The notes under the pieces are model-generated. The model did not search any database, was not told where the DNA came from, and saw nothing but the letters and a program-made list of their open reading frames with translations. Below are positions 8,015-15,100 of a stretch of 34,922 nucleotides of DNA, in pieces (within the stretch, counting starts at the first letter, position 1; the number at the start of each line of letters is the position of its first letter). Location of the stretch: contig JAFQZN010000006.1 of the NCBI GenBank assembly GCA_017405865.1, forward strand, positions 1 to 34,922, read 5' to 3'. Source of the DNA: Oscillospiraceae bacterium. GTDB taxonomy: Bacteria > Bacillota > Clostridia > Oscillospirales > Oscillospiraceae. The position numbers and the translations under genes were made by a program.

Positions 8015-8194
8015 TTACTTGCTCTGCGCGGACTTCTTTCTGCGAGTGACCAGTACGATCACAACGGCGGCCGAGGCAGCCATCAAAAGAATCCCGTAGA
8101 CGCTGTAGCGCCAAACGCCGTTGTCACCGGTCTGTGGCAGGTCGAAGCCCTTGGTGTTCACGACCGTCATCGGGATCATCGCGTTGACTGATCC
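8015..8194 (-). pseudogene. C-terminal fragment of an LPxTG-anchored pilin/surface protein
   Basis: The frame reads MTVVNTKGFDLPQTGDNG, followed by a hydrophobic helix (YSVYGILLMAASAAVVIVLV) and a basic tail TRRKKSAQSK before TAA. This is the classic cell-wall sorting signal of class C sortase pilins, where the tail is usually preceded by 'V.NTKGF'. Upstream of about 8190 the frame is no longer pilin-like; the DNA there belongs to the ArdA-like gene in another frame. It therefore lacks start, signal peptide and pilin domains and is a relic of the locus that also left the sortase fragment. Confidence 0.75.
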
Positions 8195-9011
8195 ATTCCT
8201 GAGCAACGTCTTCGCAGTCGTTGCAGCCCGGATAGAATTCAAACTCGTCAATATGGTCTGCCAGACAAATGAGGGACTTGCTGTCGGTAACTCCGGCGTA
8301 CTCGATAACAGCTTCGTAGGTTTGCAGGTCTTCCATATAGGGAAATGCTGCAGCAAAGGCATTCAGGGCGTGAAGTCCTTCTTTCTGAAGCACGGTATCG
8401 AAGATCTCATCCCACGGTCGCCCGTAGCGGCAGGCTTCGATCTTGAATACGGCGTCAGCGCCGCGCTCATCCAACTGCACACAGGCAGAGGAGCAGTCCC
8501 GCTCGCTCAGCGGAAACGTGAATACTTCGGTTTCACCGTCATATGCGGCAGAGACAACAAGACGAATATTGGGATTGTGCTCATACAGTCGAAGCGCATC
8601 TGCGAGCTTTGGGTTCTCCTTCGTTTCCTCATTTTTAGCTGGTTCCCGCTTGTTTTGGAGCAGTTGCTTTGCTTCATCCAGATAGCCATCCAGCGAAGAG
8701 TACCGGTCGGCGATTAAACCGTACCGCAGGTGAGATTGAATCTCCGGTGCGGAATGGTTCAGCACGATCATGCTGCCGTTTGCGTCCGCAAGAGATCGTT
8801 CCGGTGTGAGAAGCGTGAGGAGGTGCGCCTCCTCAGGGCTGCCGGCGTACAACTTCACGCGAATGGGATTGCTGTCTTCGTCCGCCAGCAGGATGTCCTC
8901 CGGAATGATCTGAATACCGATGGAGCTGAGTTTGCTTTGCAGATCCATCGTGCCGGTCGGAAGCTCGACAACCAGCGTATTATTGCCGTATCGGATCACG
9001 GCGCCTAACAT
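8124..9011 (-). CDS. ArdA-like antirestriction protein, 3' end replaced
   Basis: 295 codons from the ATG at 9011 (GGAGG 8 nt upstream). The segment near residue 255, LICLADHIDEFEFYPGCNDCEDVAQEWIS, resembles ArdA-type proteins of Firmicutes conjugative elements, where a run of the form 'Y..IPG..D.EDLGRY' follows a short helix. The N-terminal 150 residues (AVIRYGNNTLVVELPTG, IRVKLYAGSPEEAHLL) match nothing I can name with certainty. After QEWIS the reading frame runs out of frame through the pilin tail and gains the unrelated end RDDPDDGREHQGLRPATDR, so the last ~20 residues are an artefact of a DNA junction near 8190. ArdA proteins mimic DNA and block type I restriction. Function of this truncated form is doubtful. 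Confidence 0.6.
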   Translation of the reverse strand: MLGAVIRYGNNTLVVELPTGTMDLQSKLSSIGIQIIPEDILLADEDSNPIRVKLYAGSPEEAHLLTLLTPERSLADANGSMIVLNHSAPEIQSHLRYGLIADRYSSLDGYLDEAKQLLQNKREPAKNEETKENPKLADALRLYEHNPNIRLVVSAAYDGETEVFTFPLSERDCSSACVQLDERGADAVFKIEACRYGRPWDEIFDTVLQKEGLHALNAFAAAFPYMEDLQTYEAVIEYAGVTDSKSLICLADHIDEFEFYPGCNDCEDVAQEWISQRDDPDDGREHQGLRPATDR

Positions 9012-9059
9012 AGTTTTTTCCTCCGTTTCTTTTGAAAGTGATTCTGCATAGGAATAGAA

Positions 9060-9105
9060 AAAGCCCCGGCCGTTTTGTGAAATCAATCCAAAACGACCGG
9101 GGCTT
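9060..9105 (-). terminator. Strong intrinsic terminator upstream of the ArdA-like gene
   Basis: A 17-bp stem (9061-9077 with 9089-9105, one G-T) is followed on the minus strand by a T-run. No gene precedes it on that strand for 400 bp, so it probably ended the transcript of a gene now lost, or acts as an attenuator for the ArdA-like gene. Confidence 0.75.
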
Positions 9106-9266
9106 GATATATAAAAGCATACAGGATTTCAGAATAATACTTCTGTCTCCGTCATCTTTTTTGTGGGCAATCGGGAAAACGTAGAGGTTCAAGTCCTGTC
9201 AGAAGGTGAAAAACAGGGTTTGGTATCTATAGTTAAACATTGTAGTTTTTCATCGCTTGAGATGTG

Positions 9267-9293
9267 AAAACCCCTGATAAAATCAGGGTTTTT
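9267..9293. terminator. Terminator-like hairpin in scar DNA
   Basis: aaaacccctga and tcagggttttt form an 11-bp stem (one mismatch) around taaaa, with A-run and T-run on either side, so it can act in both directions. Confidence 0.6.
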
Positions 9294-9323
9294 CGGGGCA
9301 GTATCTTTTTTGTACGCCTCACC

Positions 9324-9344
9324 TGGTGCGGGCATGGGGACTTG
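9324..9344. repeat. att-like direct repeat of the tRNA-Leu(TAG) 3' end
   Basis: 21 bp beginning tggtgcgggcatggggact are identical to 9502-9522, the encoded CCA, acceptor 3' strand and part of the T arm of the tRNA. Site-specific integration into tRNA 3' ends produces exactly this kind of duplication. Confidence 0.7.
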
Positions 9345-9464
9345 GCGTAAGGTATGGGCGTACCCCTCCAAAACAGTCCACCGGACTGTTTTGTTTGCGC
9401 CGCATAAATGCACTTGCCTCCCCGCCCGTGGTGCTTTTAACTCTTCAAGTCCCGGCGCTTACGT

Positions 9465-9501
9465 AAAAATCCGCCGCGCCCGATAGGGCGCGACGGATTT
9501 T
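9465..9501 (-). terminator. Terminator of tRNA-Leu(TAG)
   Basis: Immediately after the CCA end on the minus strand, aaaaatccgccgcgccc pairs imperfectly with gcgcgacggattttt; on the minus strand it ends in TTTTT. Confidence 0.8.
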
Positions 9502-9586
9502 TGGTGCGGGCATGGGGACTTGAACCCCAACGGATCGCTCCATAGGAACCTAAATCCTACATGTCTGCCAATTCCATCATGCCCGC
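9502..9586 (-). tRNA. tRNA-Leu (anticodon TAG)
   Basis: Minus strand: acceptor GCGGGCA pairs with TGCCCGC, then A and encoded CCA. The anticodon stem TAGGA/TCCTA encloses TTTAGGT, giving TAG. The T arm is GGGGTTCAAGTCCCC. Its 3' end is duplicated at 9324-9344. Confidence 0.95.
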
Positions 9587-9598
9587 AGATTCAGAAGT

Positions 9599-9627
9599 AT
9601 TTTACCATTCCCCCACCCGCCTGTCAA
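9599..9627 (-). promoter_or_regulatory. Promoter of tRNA-Leu(TAG)
   Basis: On the minus strand TTGACA (9622-9627), a 17-nt spacer and TAAAAT (9599-9604), about 13 nt before the tRNA 5' end. Confidence 0.8.
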
Positions 9628-9670
9628 GCAAGGTTCTATACAAGATTTACATAATCTTTGCAAAAATGCC

Positions 9671-9699
9671 TTGACAAGTGCCAAAATGGACATTAAAAT
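9671..9699 (+). promoter_or_regulatory. Promoter of rny
   Basis: TTGACA (9671-9676), a 17-nt spacer and TAAAAT (9694-9699). It is divergent from the tRNA promoter and leaves a 5' leader of about 110 nt. Confidence 0.8.
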
Positions 9700-9817
9700 A
9701 TTTCTGGATTAGTATGGTCTTTCCGGGCTTGGGGTAGTCCGGACGGGCGTTGCTTTTTCTCCGGCGCATTGCGCCGATACCCGAATTTTAATGAACAAGG
9801 AGGTGTATTCACGGAAT

Positions 9818-11359
9818 ATGGAATGGTATATCTGGGCTATCATCGTAGCCGCAGCCGCAGTGCTGTTCTTCTTCATCGGCTTTACCTACCGCAAGAAGGT
9901 CGCCGAGCGCGAGATCAAGAGCGCAGAAGCCGAAGCCACGCGCATTATCAACGAAGCCATCAAGGGCGGCGAAAATAAGAAGCGCGAAATGCTGGTGGAA
10001 GCCAAAGAAGAAATCCATAAAAACCGTACCGAATACGAAAAGGAAGTCAAGGAACGCCGCTCCGACCTGCAGAAGCAGGAGCGCCGTTTGCAGCAGAAGG
10101 AAGAGTCTCTGGACAAGAAGCTCGACGCCTTCGAGCGCAAGGAGGATGATCTCCACCGTCGGCAGGCCGCCGTTGCCGCCACGCAGGAGGAGGTCAATCT
10201 GATCAAAAAGAGCCAGCTGGAAATGCTGGAAAAAATCTCCGGACTGACACAGGAGGACGCAAAAAATCAACTTCTGAAATCGCTGGAAAACGAATGCCGT
10301 CACGAGGCCGCGCTGAAGATCAAGGAGATCGAGGCGGAGACCAAGGACAACGCCGATCAGCTCGCCCGGGAGATCATCTCAATCGCGATTCAGCGCTGCG
10401 CCGCCGATCACGCCGCAGAGGCGACGGTTTCCGTCGTTGCCCTGCCGAACGACGAGATGAAGGGCCGCATCATCGGCCGCGAGGGCCGCAACATCCGCAC
10501 CCTCGAATCCATCACCGGCGTCGACCTGATCATCGACGATACGCCGGAGGCGATCACCGTCTCCTCGTTTGATCCCATCCGCCGCGAGGTCGCCCGTCTG
10601 GCGCTGGAGAAGCTCATTGCCGACGGACGCATCCACCCGACCCGCATCGAGGATCTGGTCGAAAAGTCCCGCAAGGAGGTCGACCGTGTGATCAAGCAGG
10701 AGGGCGAGCGCGCCGTCTTCGAGACCGGCGTCAACGGTCTGCACCCGGAGCTGGTCAAGTATCTCGGTCGTCAGAAGTACCGCACCTCTTACGGCCAGAA
10801 TGTGCTCAACCACTCCATCGAGGTGGCGCACATCGCCGGTCTGCTCGCAAGCGAGCTGGGCGTCGACGTTCCCCTTGCCAAGCGCGCGGGTCTGCTGCAT
10901 GATCTCGGCAAATCCGTCGACCATGAGCAGGAGGGCAGCCACGTCCAGCTGGGCGTTGAGCTTGCCAGAAAGTATAACGAGTCTCCCGACGTCATCCACG
11001 CCATCGAGGCGCATCATAACGACGTCGAGCCACGCACCGTCATTGCCTGCCTCGTGCAGGCCGCCGACGCCATCTCCGCCGCCCGCCCCGGCGCGCGCCG
11101 TGAGAACGTGGAGAATTATATCCGCCGTCTGGAAAAGCTCGAGGAAATCACCGGCTCTTACCCCGGAGTCGAGAAGTCCTTCGCCATCCAGGCCGGCCGC
11201 GAGGTCCGTATCATGGTCAAGCCCGAGGAGGTCTCCGAGGATAACATGGTGCTCCTTGCCCGCGAGCTGGCGCGCAAGATCGAGGCCGAGCTGGAATATC
11301 CCGGCCAGATCAAGGTCAACGTCATCCGCGAGACCAAGGCGACCGAAATCGCGAAGTAA
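9818..11359 (+). CDS. rny: Ribonuclease Y
   Basis: 513 residues, the usual length. Order: N-terminal TM anchor ([19 protein letters not shown]), a long charged coiled coil (about 25-180), a KH domain with [12 protein letters not shown] (about 215-227), an HD domain with HSIEVA and HDLGK (about 332-365), and the conserved C-terminal domain. RNase Y is the membrane-bound endonuclease that starts mRNA decay in Firmicutes. An ATG at 9791 also opens the frame but has no ribosome site; AAGGAGG at 9797-9803 lies inside that version, so the ATG at 9818 is preferred, although the spacing (14 nt) is long. Its terminator follows directly, so it is monocistronic. Confidence 0.97.
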   Translation: MEWYIWAIIVAAAAVLFFFIGFTYRKKVAEREIKSAEAEATRIINEAIKGGENKKREMLVEAKEEIHKNRTEYEKEVKERRSDLQKQERRLQQKEESLDKKLDAFERKEDDLHRRQAAVAATQEEVNLIKKSQLEMLEKISGLTQEDAKNQLLKSLENECRHEAALKIKEIEAETKDNADQLAREIISIAIQRCAADHAAEATVSVVALPNDEMKGRIIGREGRNIRTLESITGVDLIIDDTPEAITVSSFDPIRREVARLALEKLIADGRIHPTRIEDLVEKSRKEVDRVIKQEGERAVFETGVNGLHPELVKYLGRQKYRTSYGQNVLNHSIEVAHIAGLLASELGVDVPLAKRAGLLHDLGKSVDHEQEGSHVQLGVELARKYNESPDVIHAIEAHHNDVEPRTVIACLVQAADAISAARPGARRENVENYIRRLEKLEEITGSYPGVEKSFAIQAGREVRIMVKPEEVSEDNMVLLARELARKIEAELEYPGQIKVNVIRETKATEIAK

Positions 11360-11371
11360 CGAGAAAAGCTT

Positions 11372-11407
11372 CCGCGCTGTGGGAAACCACAGCGCGGTCG
11401 TTTTTTT
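11372..11407 (+). terminator. rny terminator
   Basis: Perfect 11-bp stem ccgcgctgtgg/ccacagcgcgg with GAAA loop followed by tcgttttttt. Confidence 0.95.
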
Positions 11408-11495
11408 GAGGGATCTGCGGATCCATAAAACGGTACGGGAACGTGACGATCCGGCTGCGCGGCAGGCTCAAACGGCGTGAAACGCGCCGTTCCTT

Positions 11496-11648
11496 TCATT
11501 CCCCTGCGGCAAGGTACGTCTCCTCCGCCGCCTGCTGCGCGCGGATCAGCAGGCTTTTCGCGCACAATATGCTCCCCGCTTCGATGGCGTCCAGCGCGTC
11601 CGTGATCGCGTTGAACAGATCGTGATAGAGCTTCTCATAGTCCGGCAC
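11496..11648 (-). CDS. Small acidic helical protein, 50 residues, function unknown
   Basis: It starts at a GTG (11648) with AAGGAGG 7 nt upstream and reads VPDYEKLYHDLFNAITDALD and so on to LAAGE. The protein is fully helical and amphipathic, with a C-terminal LLIRAQQAAEETY stretch. It is divergent from the XRE regulator at 11744, with palindromes between them. Similar ~50-residue proteins beginning 'DYEKLY..LFNA.TDA' occur next to XRE genes in clostridial genomes as I recall them, but no function is established. Confidence 0.7.
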   Translation of the reverse strand: MPDYEKLYHDLFNAITDALDAIEAGSILCAKSLLIRAQQAAEETYLAAGE

Positions 11649-11669
11649 GGTATCGCCTCCTTCTCATGG

Positions 11670-11723
11670 ATAGTATATCTTAAAATCAGATATAATGCAA
11701 TATCTGATTATCGGATATACTAT
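11670..11723. promoter_or_regulatory. Nested palindromic operators in a divergent promoter region
   Basis: Outer arms atagtatatc (11670-11679) and gatatactat (11714-11723) enclose inner arms atcagata (11685-11692) and tatctgat (11701-11708). A minus-strand promoter TTGCAT-17-TATACT overlaps the left half, and a plus-strand TATACT (11716-11721) the right half. The XRE protein is the likely ligand. Confidence 0.7.
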
Positions 11724-11743
11724 GCTCTAAGCGGGTGATGATC

Positions 11744-11980
11744 ATGCGCTATGAGGTATTGAAATTTGAAACGATCCGCAATCTCCGCATTGATGGCGGG
11801 TACACGCAGCAGCAGATCGCAGAATATCTGCACATCAAGCAAAACACATATTCCCAGTATGAAATCGGCGTACTGAATTATCCGATCGAAGCATTGCTGA
11901 AGCTTGCAGATTTTTACGGCGTCAGCGTCGACTATTTGCTCGGCAGAACCGACGTCAAAACGCCGTACCCGCCGAAATGA
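11744..11980 (+). CDS. XRE-family (Cro/CI-type) regulator
   Basis: 78 residues, essentially a single HTH domain. IRNLRIDGGYTQQQIAEYLHIKQNTYSQYEIG gives helices 2-3, and YPIEALLKLADFYGVSVDYLLGRTD closes the fold. Start taken at the ATG at 11744; GTG and ATG codons just upstream are alternatives, and the ribosome site (GGGTGATG) is weak. It is divergent from the 50-residue gene, and palindromes between them suggest autoregulation. Confidence 0.88.
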   Translation: MRYEVLKFETIRNLRIDGGYTQQQIAEYLHIKQNTYSQYEIGVLNYPIEALLKLADFYGVSVDYLLGRTDVKTPYPPK

Positions 11981-12068
11981 AGCTTCTATCTCGAAGGTAT
12001 GGAATTTTGTCAGAATTTGCGGGCGGCCGATGACCGCCCCTGCGATGTTATCCCGCCCGTTTTTACTC

Positions 12069-12092
12069 CGTAGGGGCGCGCATTGCGCCCGC
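12069..12092. repeat. Partial copy of an intergenic repeat
   Basis: cgtaggggcgcgcattgcgc matches the core of the 154-bp duplicated unit at 14449/14729. It lies in the gene-free stretch between the XRE gene and the NTPase. Confidence 0.65.
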
Positions 12093-12104
12093 AGCAGAAT
12101 ATGC

Positions 12105-12138
12105 AAACGGCGGCTGCCGATCAAGGCAGCCGCCGTTT
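12105..12138. terminator. Bidirectional terminator between convergent genes
   Basis: Perfect 14-bp stem aaacggcggctgcc/ggcagccgccgttt, loop gatcaa, ending in T-rich DNA on the plus strand. It abuts the stop of the minus-strand NTPase. Confidence 0.8.
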
Positions 12139-12139
12139 A

Positions 12140-12574
12140 TTATTTCATTTTCATTATTATATCGAAGACTTCCCTGGCAGTCGGTTTCCCCGCATGGACG
12201 CGCAGATCGCACGGTTCTGCGTCAAAGCAGCCGTGCTTCCGCTCCAGCATCATCGACACCGGCGGAGGCAGCACGCCGCGCATCCGCGCGGCAAAGCGCT
12301 CCTTGATCACGTCCAGCTCCTCCGTGACCAGAATGCGGTACGCGCCGGAAGGGACCATCTGCAAAAGCTCCGGCTCCGTGAGGACGAAGATGATGTTCTC
12401 ACCGTTGACCGCTTCGGTCAGTTTTTTCGAAAACAGCCGCTGCGCCATCGCCTCATTGCCGTGCAGGCGGAGATAGTCTTTGCCGGTATAGACCTCCGCG
12501 CTCAGCTTCTCCTTCAGTGCGTCTACAAGGGTGCTTTTCCCCGTGCAGCTTTCGCCGAAAACCGCAATCACCAT
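12140..12574 (-). CDS. Small P-loop NTPase / kinase-like protein
   Basis: 144 residues from the ATG at 12574 (GAGGG 6 nt upstream). It opens directly with VIAVFGESCTGKST, a Walker A loop at residues 7-15, in the style of shikimate/adenylate-type kinases. FVLTEPELLQMVP and YRILVTEELDVIKERFAARM may be the Walker B-like strand and lid. It lies 11 nt after the ABC permease gene, as last gene of that operon. The substrate is unknown. A nucleotide, small-molecule or protein kinase is possible. Confidence 0.72.
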   Translation of the reverse strand: MVIAVFGESCTGKSTLVDALKEKLSAEVYTGKDYLRLHGNEAMAQRLFSKKLTEAVNGENIIFVLTEPELLQMVPSGAYRILVTEELDVIKERFAARMRGVLPPPVSMMLERKHGCFDAEPCDLRVHAGKPTAREVFDIIMKMK

Positions 12575-12585
12575 GTCATTCCCTC

Positions 12586-13332
12586 TTATTTCAGTTTCTT
12601 CTTGTGCGTAAAAAGCACGACGGCGAGCGCCATCAGGCCGACCGCCCACACGCAGACGACCCAGAGCTTCCCGGGGATGTCGGCATAGCTTCCGTCGACC
12701 GCCGCGTGGGCAGCGTCCACCGCGTTGGCAAAGGGCAGCATGTAGGCAAACTTACGAAATCCGTCGCCGAGCAGGTCGAGCGAGAACCAGCAGCCGGAGA
12801 GCCAGGCGGTCACATTCGTCAGAAGCGCGCCGCACAATCCGCCGACCGCCTTTTCATTGAGGCAGGTGCCGCAGATCAGGCCGATCGCGATATCGACCAC
12901 CATGATCGGCAGGCAGACCAAAATGCAAACGAGAAGATTGGCGCTGAACGGCAGCCCGAGCGCGATCGCCGCCGCAAAGCAGAAGACGAGCTGAACGACG
13001 CCCATCGGCAGGAGCGGCAGCGTATAGCCGAGGATGAAATTGCCGCCCGTCATGGGCGAGGTGTAGAGCCGCAGCATGAAGGAGCTGCCGCGATCCTTGG
13101 CGAGCAGCAGGGCGGCAAACAGCGCGATAAAGCTCAAGCCGAACACGCCGATGCCCGGCGCAAGCAGACGAATCGCAAACATGTTTTCCTGCGCTTCCTT
13201 TGGGATATTGCTGTTGATGATCGTCAGAAGCACCAGCAGCGTGATCGGCAGCACAATGCCGAAGCCGACGCTGATCGGGTCGCGCACCATTTCCTTGAGA
13301 TTGCGCTTCGCAAAGCAGAACGTCCGTTTCAT
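12586..13332 (-). CDS. ABC-2 type transporter permease
   Basis: 248 residues with about six TM helices, starting KRTFCFAKRNLKEMVRDPIS, the cytosolic entry helix typical of ABC-2 (DrrB-like) permeases. A helix pair follows (GFGIVLPITLLVLLTI, LLAPGIGVFGLSFIAL), then RGSSFMLRLYTSPM. The ATG overlaps the TGA of the ATPase gene (ATGA). It is likely an exporter pair for a drug or peptide; the substrate cannot be read from sequence. Confidence 0.88.
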   Translation of the reverse strand: MKRTFCFAKRNLKEMVRDPISVGFGIVLPITLLVLLTIINSNIPKEAQENMFAIRLLAPGIGVFGLSFIALFAALLLAKDRGSSFMLRLYTSPMTGGNFILGYTLPLLPMGVVQLVFCFAAAIALGLPFSANLLVCILVCLPIMVVDIAIGLICGTCLNEKAVGGLCGALLTNVTAWLSGCWFSLDLLGDGFRKFAYMLPFANAVDAAHAAVDGSYADIPGKLWVVCVWAVGLMALAVVLFTHKKKLK

Positions 13333-14045
13333 GCCGTTTCACCTCCTGCCAGCCGTACGAAGGCCTCTTCAAAGCTCTCCGTTCCCGCCGTCTCCATGAG
13401 CTCTTTCGGTGTGCCGGTGAGCTTCAGGCTGCCGCCGTTCATCACGCCGACGCGGTCGGAAAGCTGTTCCGCTTCCTCCATATAATGGGTCGTCAGAATG
13501 ACCGTGACCTTGCCCTTGAGTCCCTCGATGACCTTCCAAAGCTCCCGCCGCGCCAGCACGTCCAGCCCGAGCGTCGGCTCGTCGAGGAAGAGGAGCTTCG
13601 GATCGGAGACGAGCGCCATGGCGATAGACAGCCTGCGCTGCCAGCCGCCTGACAGGCGCTTTGCCTTGATTTTTTCCGCTTTTTGCAGCCCCAGCTCGTC
13701 AAGCATGCGCTGCACTCTGCTCCGGTCGCTGCCGTAGATCCCCGCGATCAGCTCCAGATTCTCCCGCACGGTCAGATTCGGCGCGACCGCCGTCTCCTGC
13801 GGCGAGACGCCGACGTACGGCTTGATTGCGTTCAGCTCGGTGAGCAGGTCGTGACCCAGTACAAGCGCCGTACCCTCCGTCGGCTTCAGGAGGCCCGAGA
13901 GCATTTTGATCGTCGTGGTCTTGCCCGCGCCGTTCACGCCCAAAAGCGAGAACAGCTCGCCCTCCCTTACGGTCAGGTCGAGCGCATCGACCGCCGTCAG
14001 CGCGCCGAAGCATTTCGTCAGTTGTTTCGTTTCAATCGCGTTCAT
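13329..14045 (-). CDS. ABC transporter ATP-binding protein (exporter)
   Basis: 238 residues from the ATG at 14045, with GGGAGG upstream. Walker A GVNGAGKTTT (about 38-47), Q-loop VSPQE, signature LSGGWQRR, Walker B LLFLDEPTLGLD and H-switch TTHY are all intact. It has the drug/antibiotic-export (DrrA-like) style. It is coupled by ATGA overlaps to AbrB upstream and to the permease downstream. Confidence 0.95.
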   Translation of the reverse strand: MNAIETKQLTKCFGALTAVDALDLTVREGELFSLLGVNGAGKTTTIKMLSGLLKPTEGTALVLGHDLLTELNAIKPYVGVSPQETAVAPNLTVRENLELIAGIYGSDRSRVQRMLDELGLQKAEKIKAKRLSGGWQRRLSIAMALVSDPKLLFLDEPTLGLDVLARRELWKVIEGLKGKVTVILTTHYMEEAEQLSDRVGVMNGGSLKLTGTPKELMETAGTESFEEAFVRLAGGETA

Positions 14046-14272
14046 GGATTGCCTCCCGTCGTAAAGTTTGCCGCAAATCGGGTGAAGAACTCCCTTGCCT
14101 TGGTCTGCTCGGGGATGGCGATGCCCTCGACCCTGTCCGCCAGCAAAAGCAGCGTGTCGCCGGGACGGATGCCGAACATTTCGCGCACCTCCGCCGGAAT
14201 GACGATCTGCCCCTTCGGTCCGACCTTGACCGGCGACATGAATTTCCCCTCCGGGAATACGTGATTGCCCAT
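14042..14272 (-). CDS. AbrB/SpoVT-type DNA-binding protein
   Basis: 76 residues with the swapped-hairpin motif VKVGPKGQIVIPAEVREMFGIRPGDTLLLL in two parts (VKVGPKGQIVIP, then REMFGIRPGDTLLLL). The start ATG follows AAGGAGGGG. It is first gene of the ABC operon and probably its autoregulator; its TGA overlaps the ATPase ATG. Confidence 0.93.
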   Translation of the reverse strand: MGNHVFPEGKFMSPVKVGPKGQIVIPAEVREMFGIRPGDTLLLLADRVEGIAIPEQTKAREFFTRFAANFTTGGNP

Positions 14273-14305
14273 CTCGCCCCTCCTTGTGTATTACTTGTAT
14301 AACAA

Positions 14306-14334
14306 ATAATACCATAAGAGAAAAGAAAAGTCAA
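14306..14334 (-). promoter_or_regulatory. Promoter of the AbrB-ABC operon
   Basis: Minus strand TTGACT (14329-14334), 17-nt spacer, TATTAT (14306-14311). A dyad ttgtataacaa lies just downstream and may be an operator. Confidence 0.75.
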
Positions 14335-14448
14335 GTCACATTTCGCGCAGCCCCCCGGCACTGCCTCTTGCAATGACAGCTACGTGAGATTCTCCGTGAA
14401 TACTGATGTCGGTTACACAAATAATGCCCCGTTTTGTCATTGCGGGGG

Positions 14449-14602
14449 TGCAGGTATGGCACGTGTGCCGTTGAAGCGGGCGAGCGATGGTCGCCCCAAC
14501 GCCGAGGTATGACAGACACCGTAGTGGCGCACCTTGCGCGCCCGCCGTTGTCGAAGGCGTTTCATTCTTCGCGGCGGCATGTGGGCATGCCGCCCTACGC
14601 GG
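14449..14602. repeat. 154-bp direct repeat, copy A
   Basis: Begins tgcaggtatggcacgtg and ends catgccgccctacgcgg. It aligns without gaps to copy B at an offset of exactly 280 bp, with roughly a dozen substitutions. Confidence 0.85.
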
Positions 14603-14728
14603 GTTCGTTCATTGGTAAAGTGTCCCGCATCGACAGGCACAGATTGCCCGAGCAAGTCGGGCAATGACAGAGACGAAGGCACTTCCCCATCCTTGTCATT
14701 GCCCGCTTTACGCGGGCAATCTATCCGT

Positions 14729-14882
14729 TGCAGGTATGGCACGTGTACCGTTGAAGCGGGCGAGCGATGGTCGCCCCTGCGCCGAGGAACGATGAGCACC
14801 GTAGGGGCGCGCATTGCGCGCCCGCCGTTGTCGAACGCGTTTCATTCTTCGCGGCGGCATGTGGGCATGCCGCCCTACGCGG
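14729..14882. repeat. 154-bp direct repeat, copy B
   Basis: Gap-free counterpart of copy A. It includes the core cgtaggggcgcgcattgcgc also seen at 12069-12092. Confidence 0.85.
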
Positions 14883-15024
14883 CTACTGTGTATTACGGTC
14901 GAGCCAAAGCCTCCCTCGCCATAGGAAACCACAACCCCTCAGTCACGGCCGCGCCGTGCCAGCTCCCCTTGCACAGGGGAGCCTTCGCGCAGATCATTCG
15001 ATAAAGTGTCCCACGGCGAGCGAC

Positions 15025-15059
15025 AAAAATTGCGAGGCTCCGGCGGAGCCTTGCAATTT
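15025..15059 (-). terminator. Terminator of the alpha-galactoside operon
   Basis: A 15-bp stem (15027-15041 with 15045-15059, one G-T pair), loop ggc. On the minus strand it ends in ATTTTTG. It lies 41 nt after the galT stop. Confidence 0.85.
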
Positions 15060-15100
15060 CAGCAGGATTGATTGTAGCGTATTGGGTGCAGGCTGTGCCG

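Larger units (their letters stand above)
9106..9464. other. Gene-free interval with hairpins and an att-like tRNA copy
   Basis: No open frame here has a ribosome site and a plausible protein. It holds a terminator-like hairpin (9267-9293), a perfect 11-bp hairpin with 3-nt loop (9369-9393, caaaacagtcc/ggactgttttg) and a 21-bp copy of the tRNA-Leu(TAG) end (9324-9344). It looks like scar DNA left by element insertion and loss. Confidence 0.6.
14340..15024. other. Gene-free repeat-rich spacer
   Basis: No convincing gene. It contains two copies of a 154-bp unit and short 'gtcattgc...gcaatgac' inverted repeats (around 14640-14730, cgctttacgcg-type hairpins). There is also a ctccccttgcacaggggag hairpin near 14963. 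The open frames seen here are by-products of the repeats and repeat each other's sequence. Confidence 0.7.

Noticed and set aside
9183-9205. ggttcaagtcct, resembling a plus-strand tRNA T arm
   Set aside because: No acceptor, D arm or anticodon arm can be built upstream. A tRNA relic is possible but not supportable.
9189-9413. 74-codon minus-strand frame in the scar DNA before tRNA-Leu(TAG)
   Set aside because: It runs through two hairpins and the att-like repeat, and has no ribosome site.
9791-9817. Upstream ATG of rny
   Set aside because: No ribosome site before it; the only AAGGAGG lies inside this segment, pointing to the ATG at 9818.
14434-15004. Several overlapping frames in the repeat-rich spacer
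   Set aside because: They restate the 154-bp duplicated unit (the same peptide appears twice), and have no ribosome sites.
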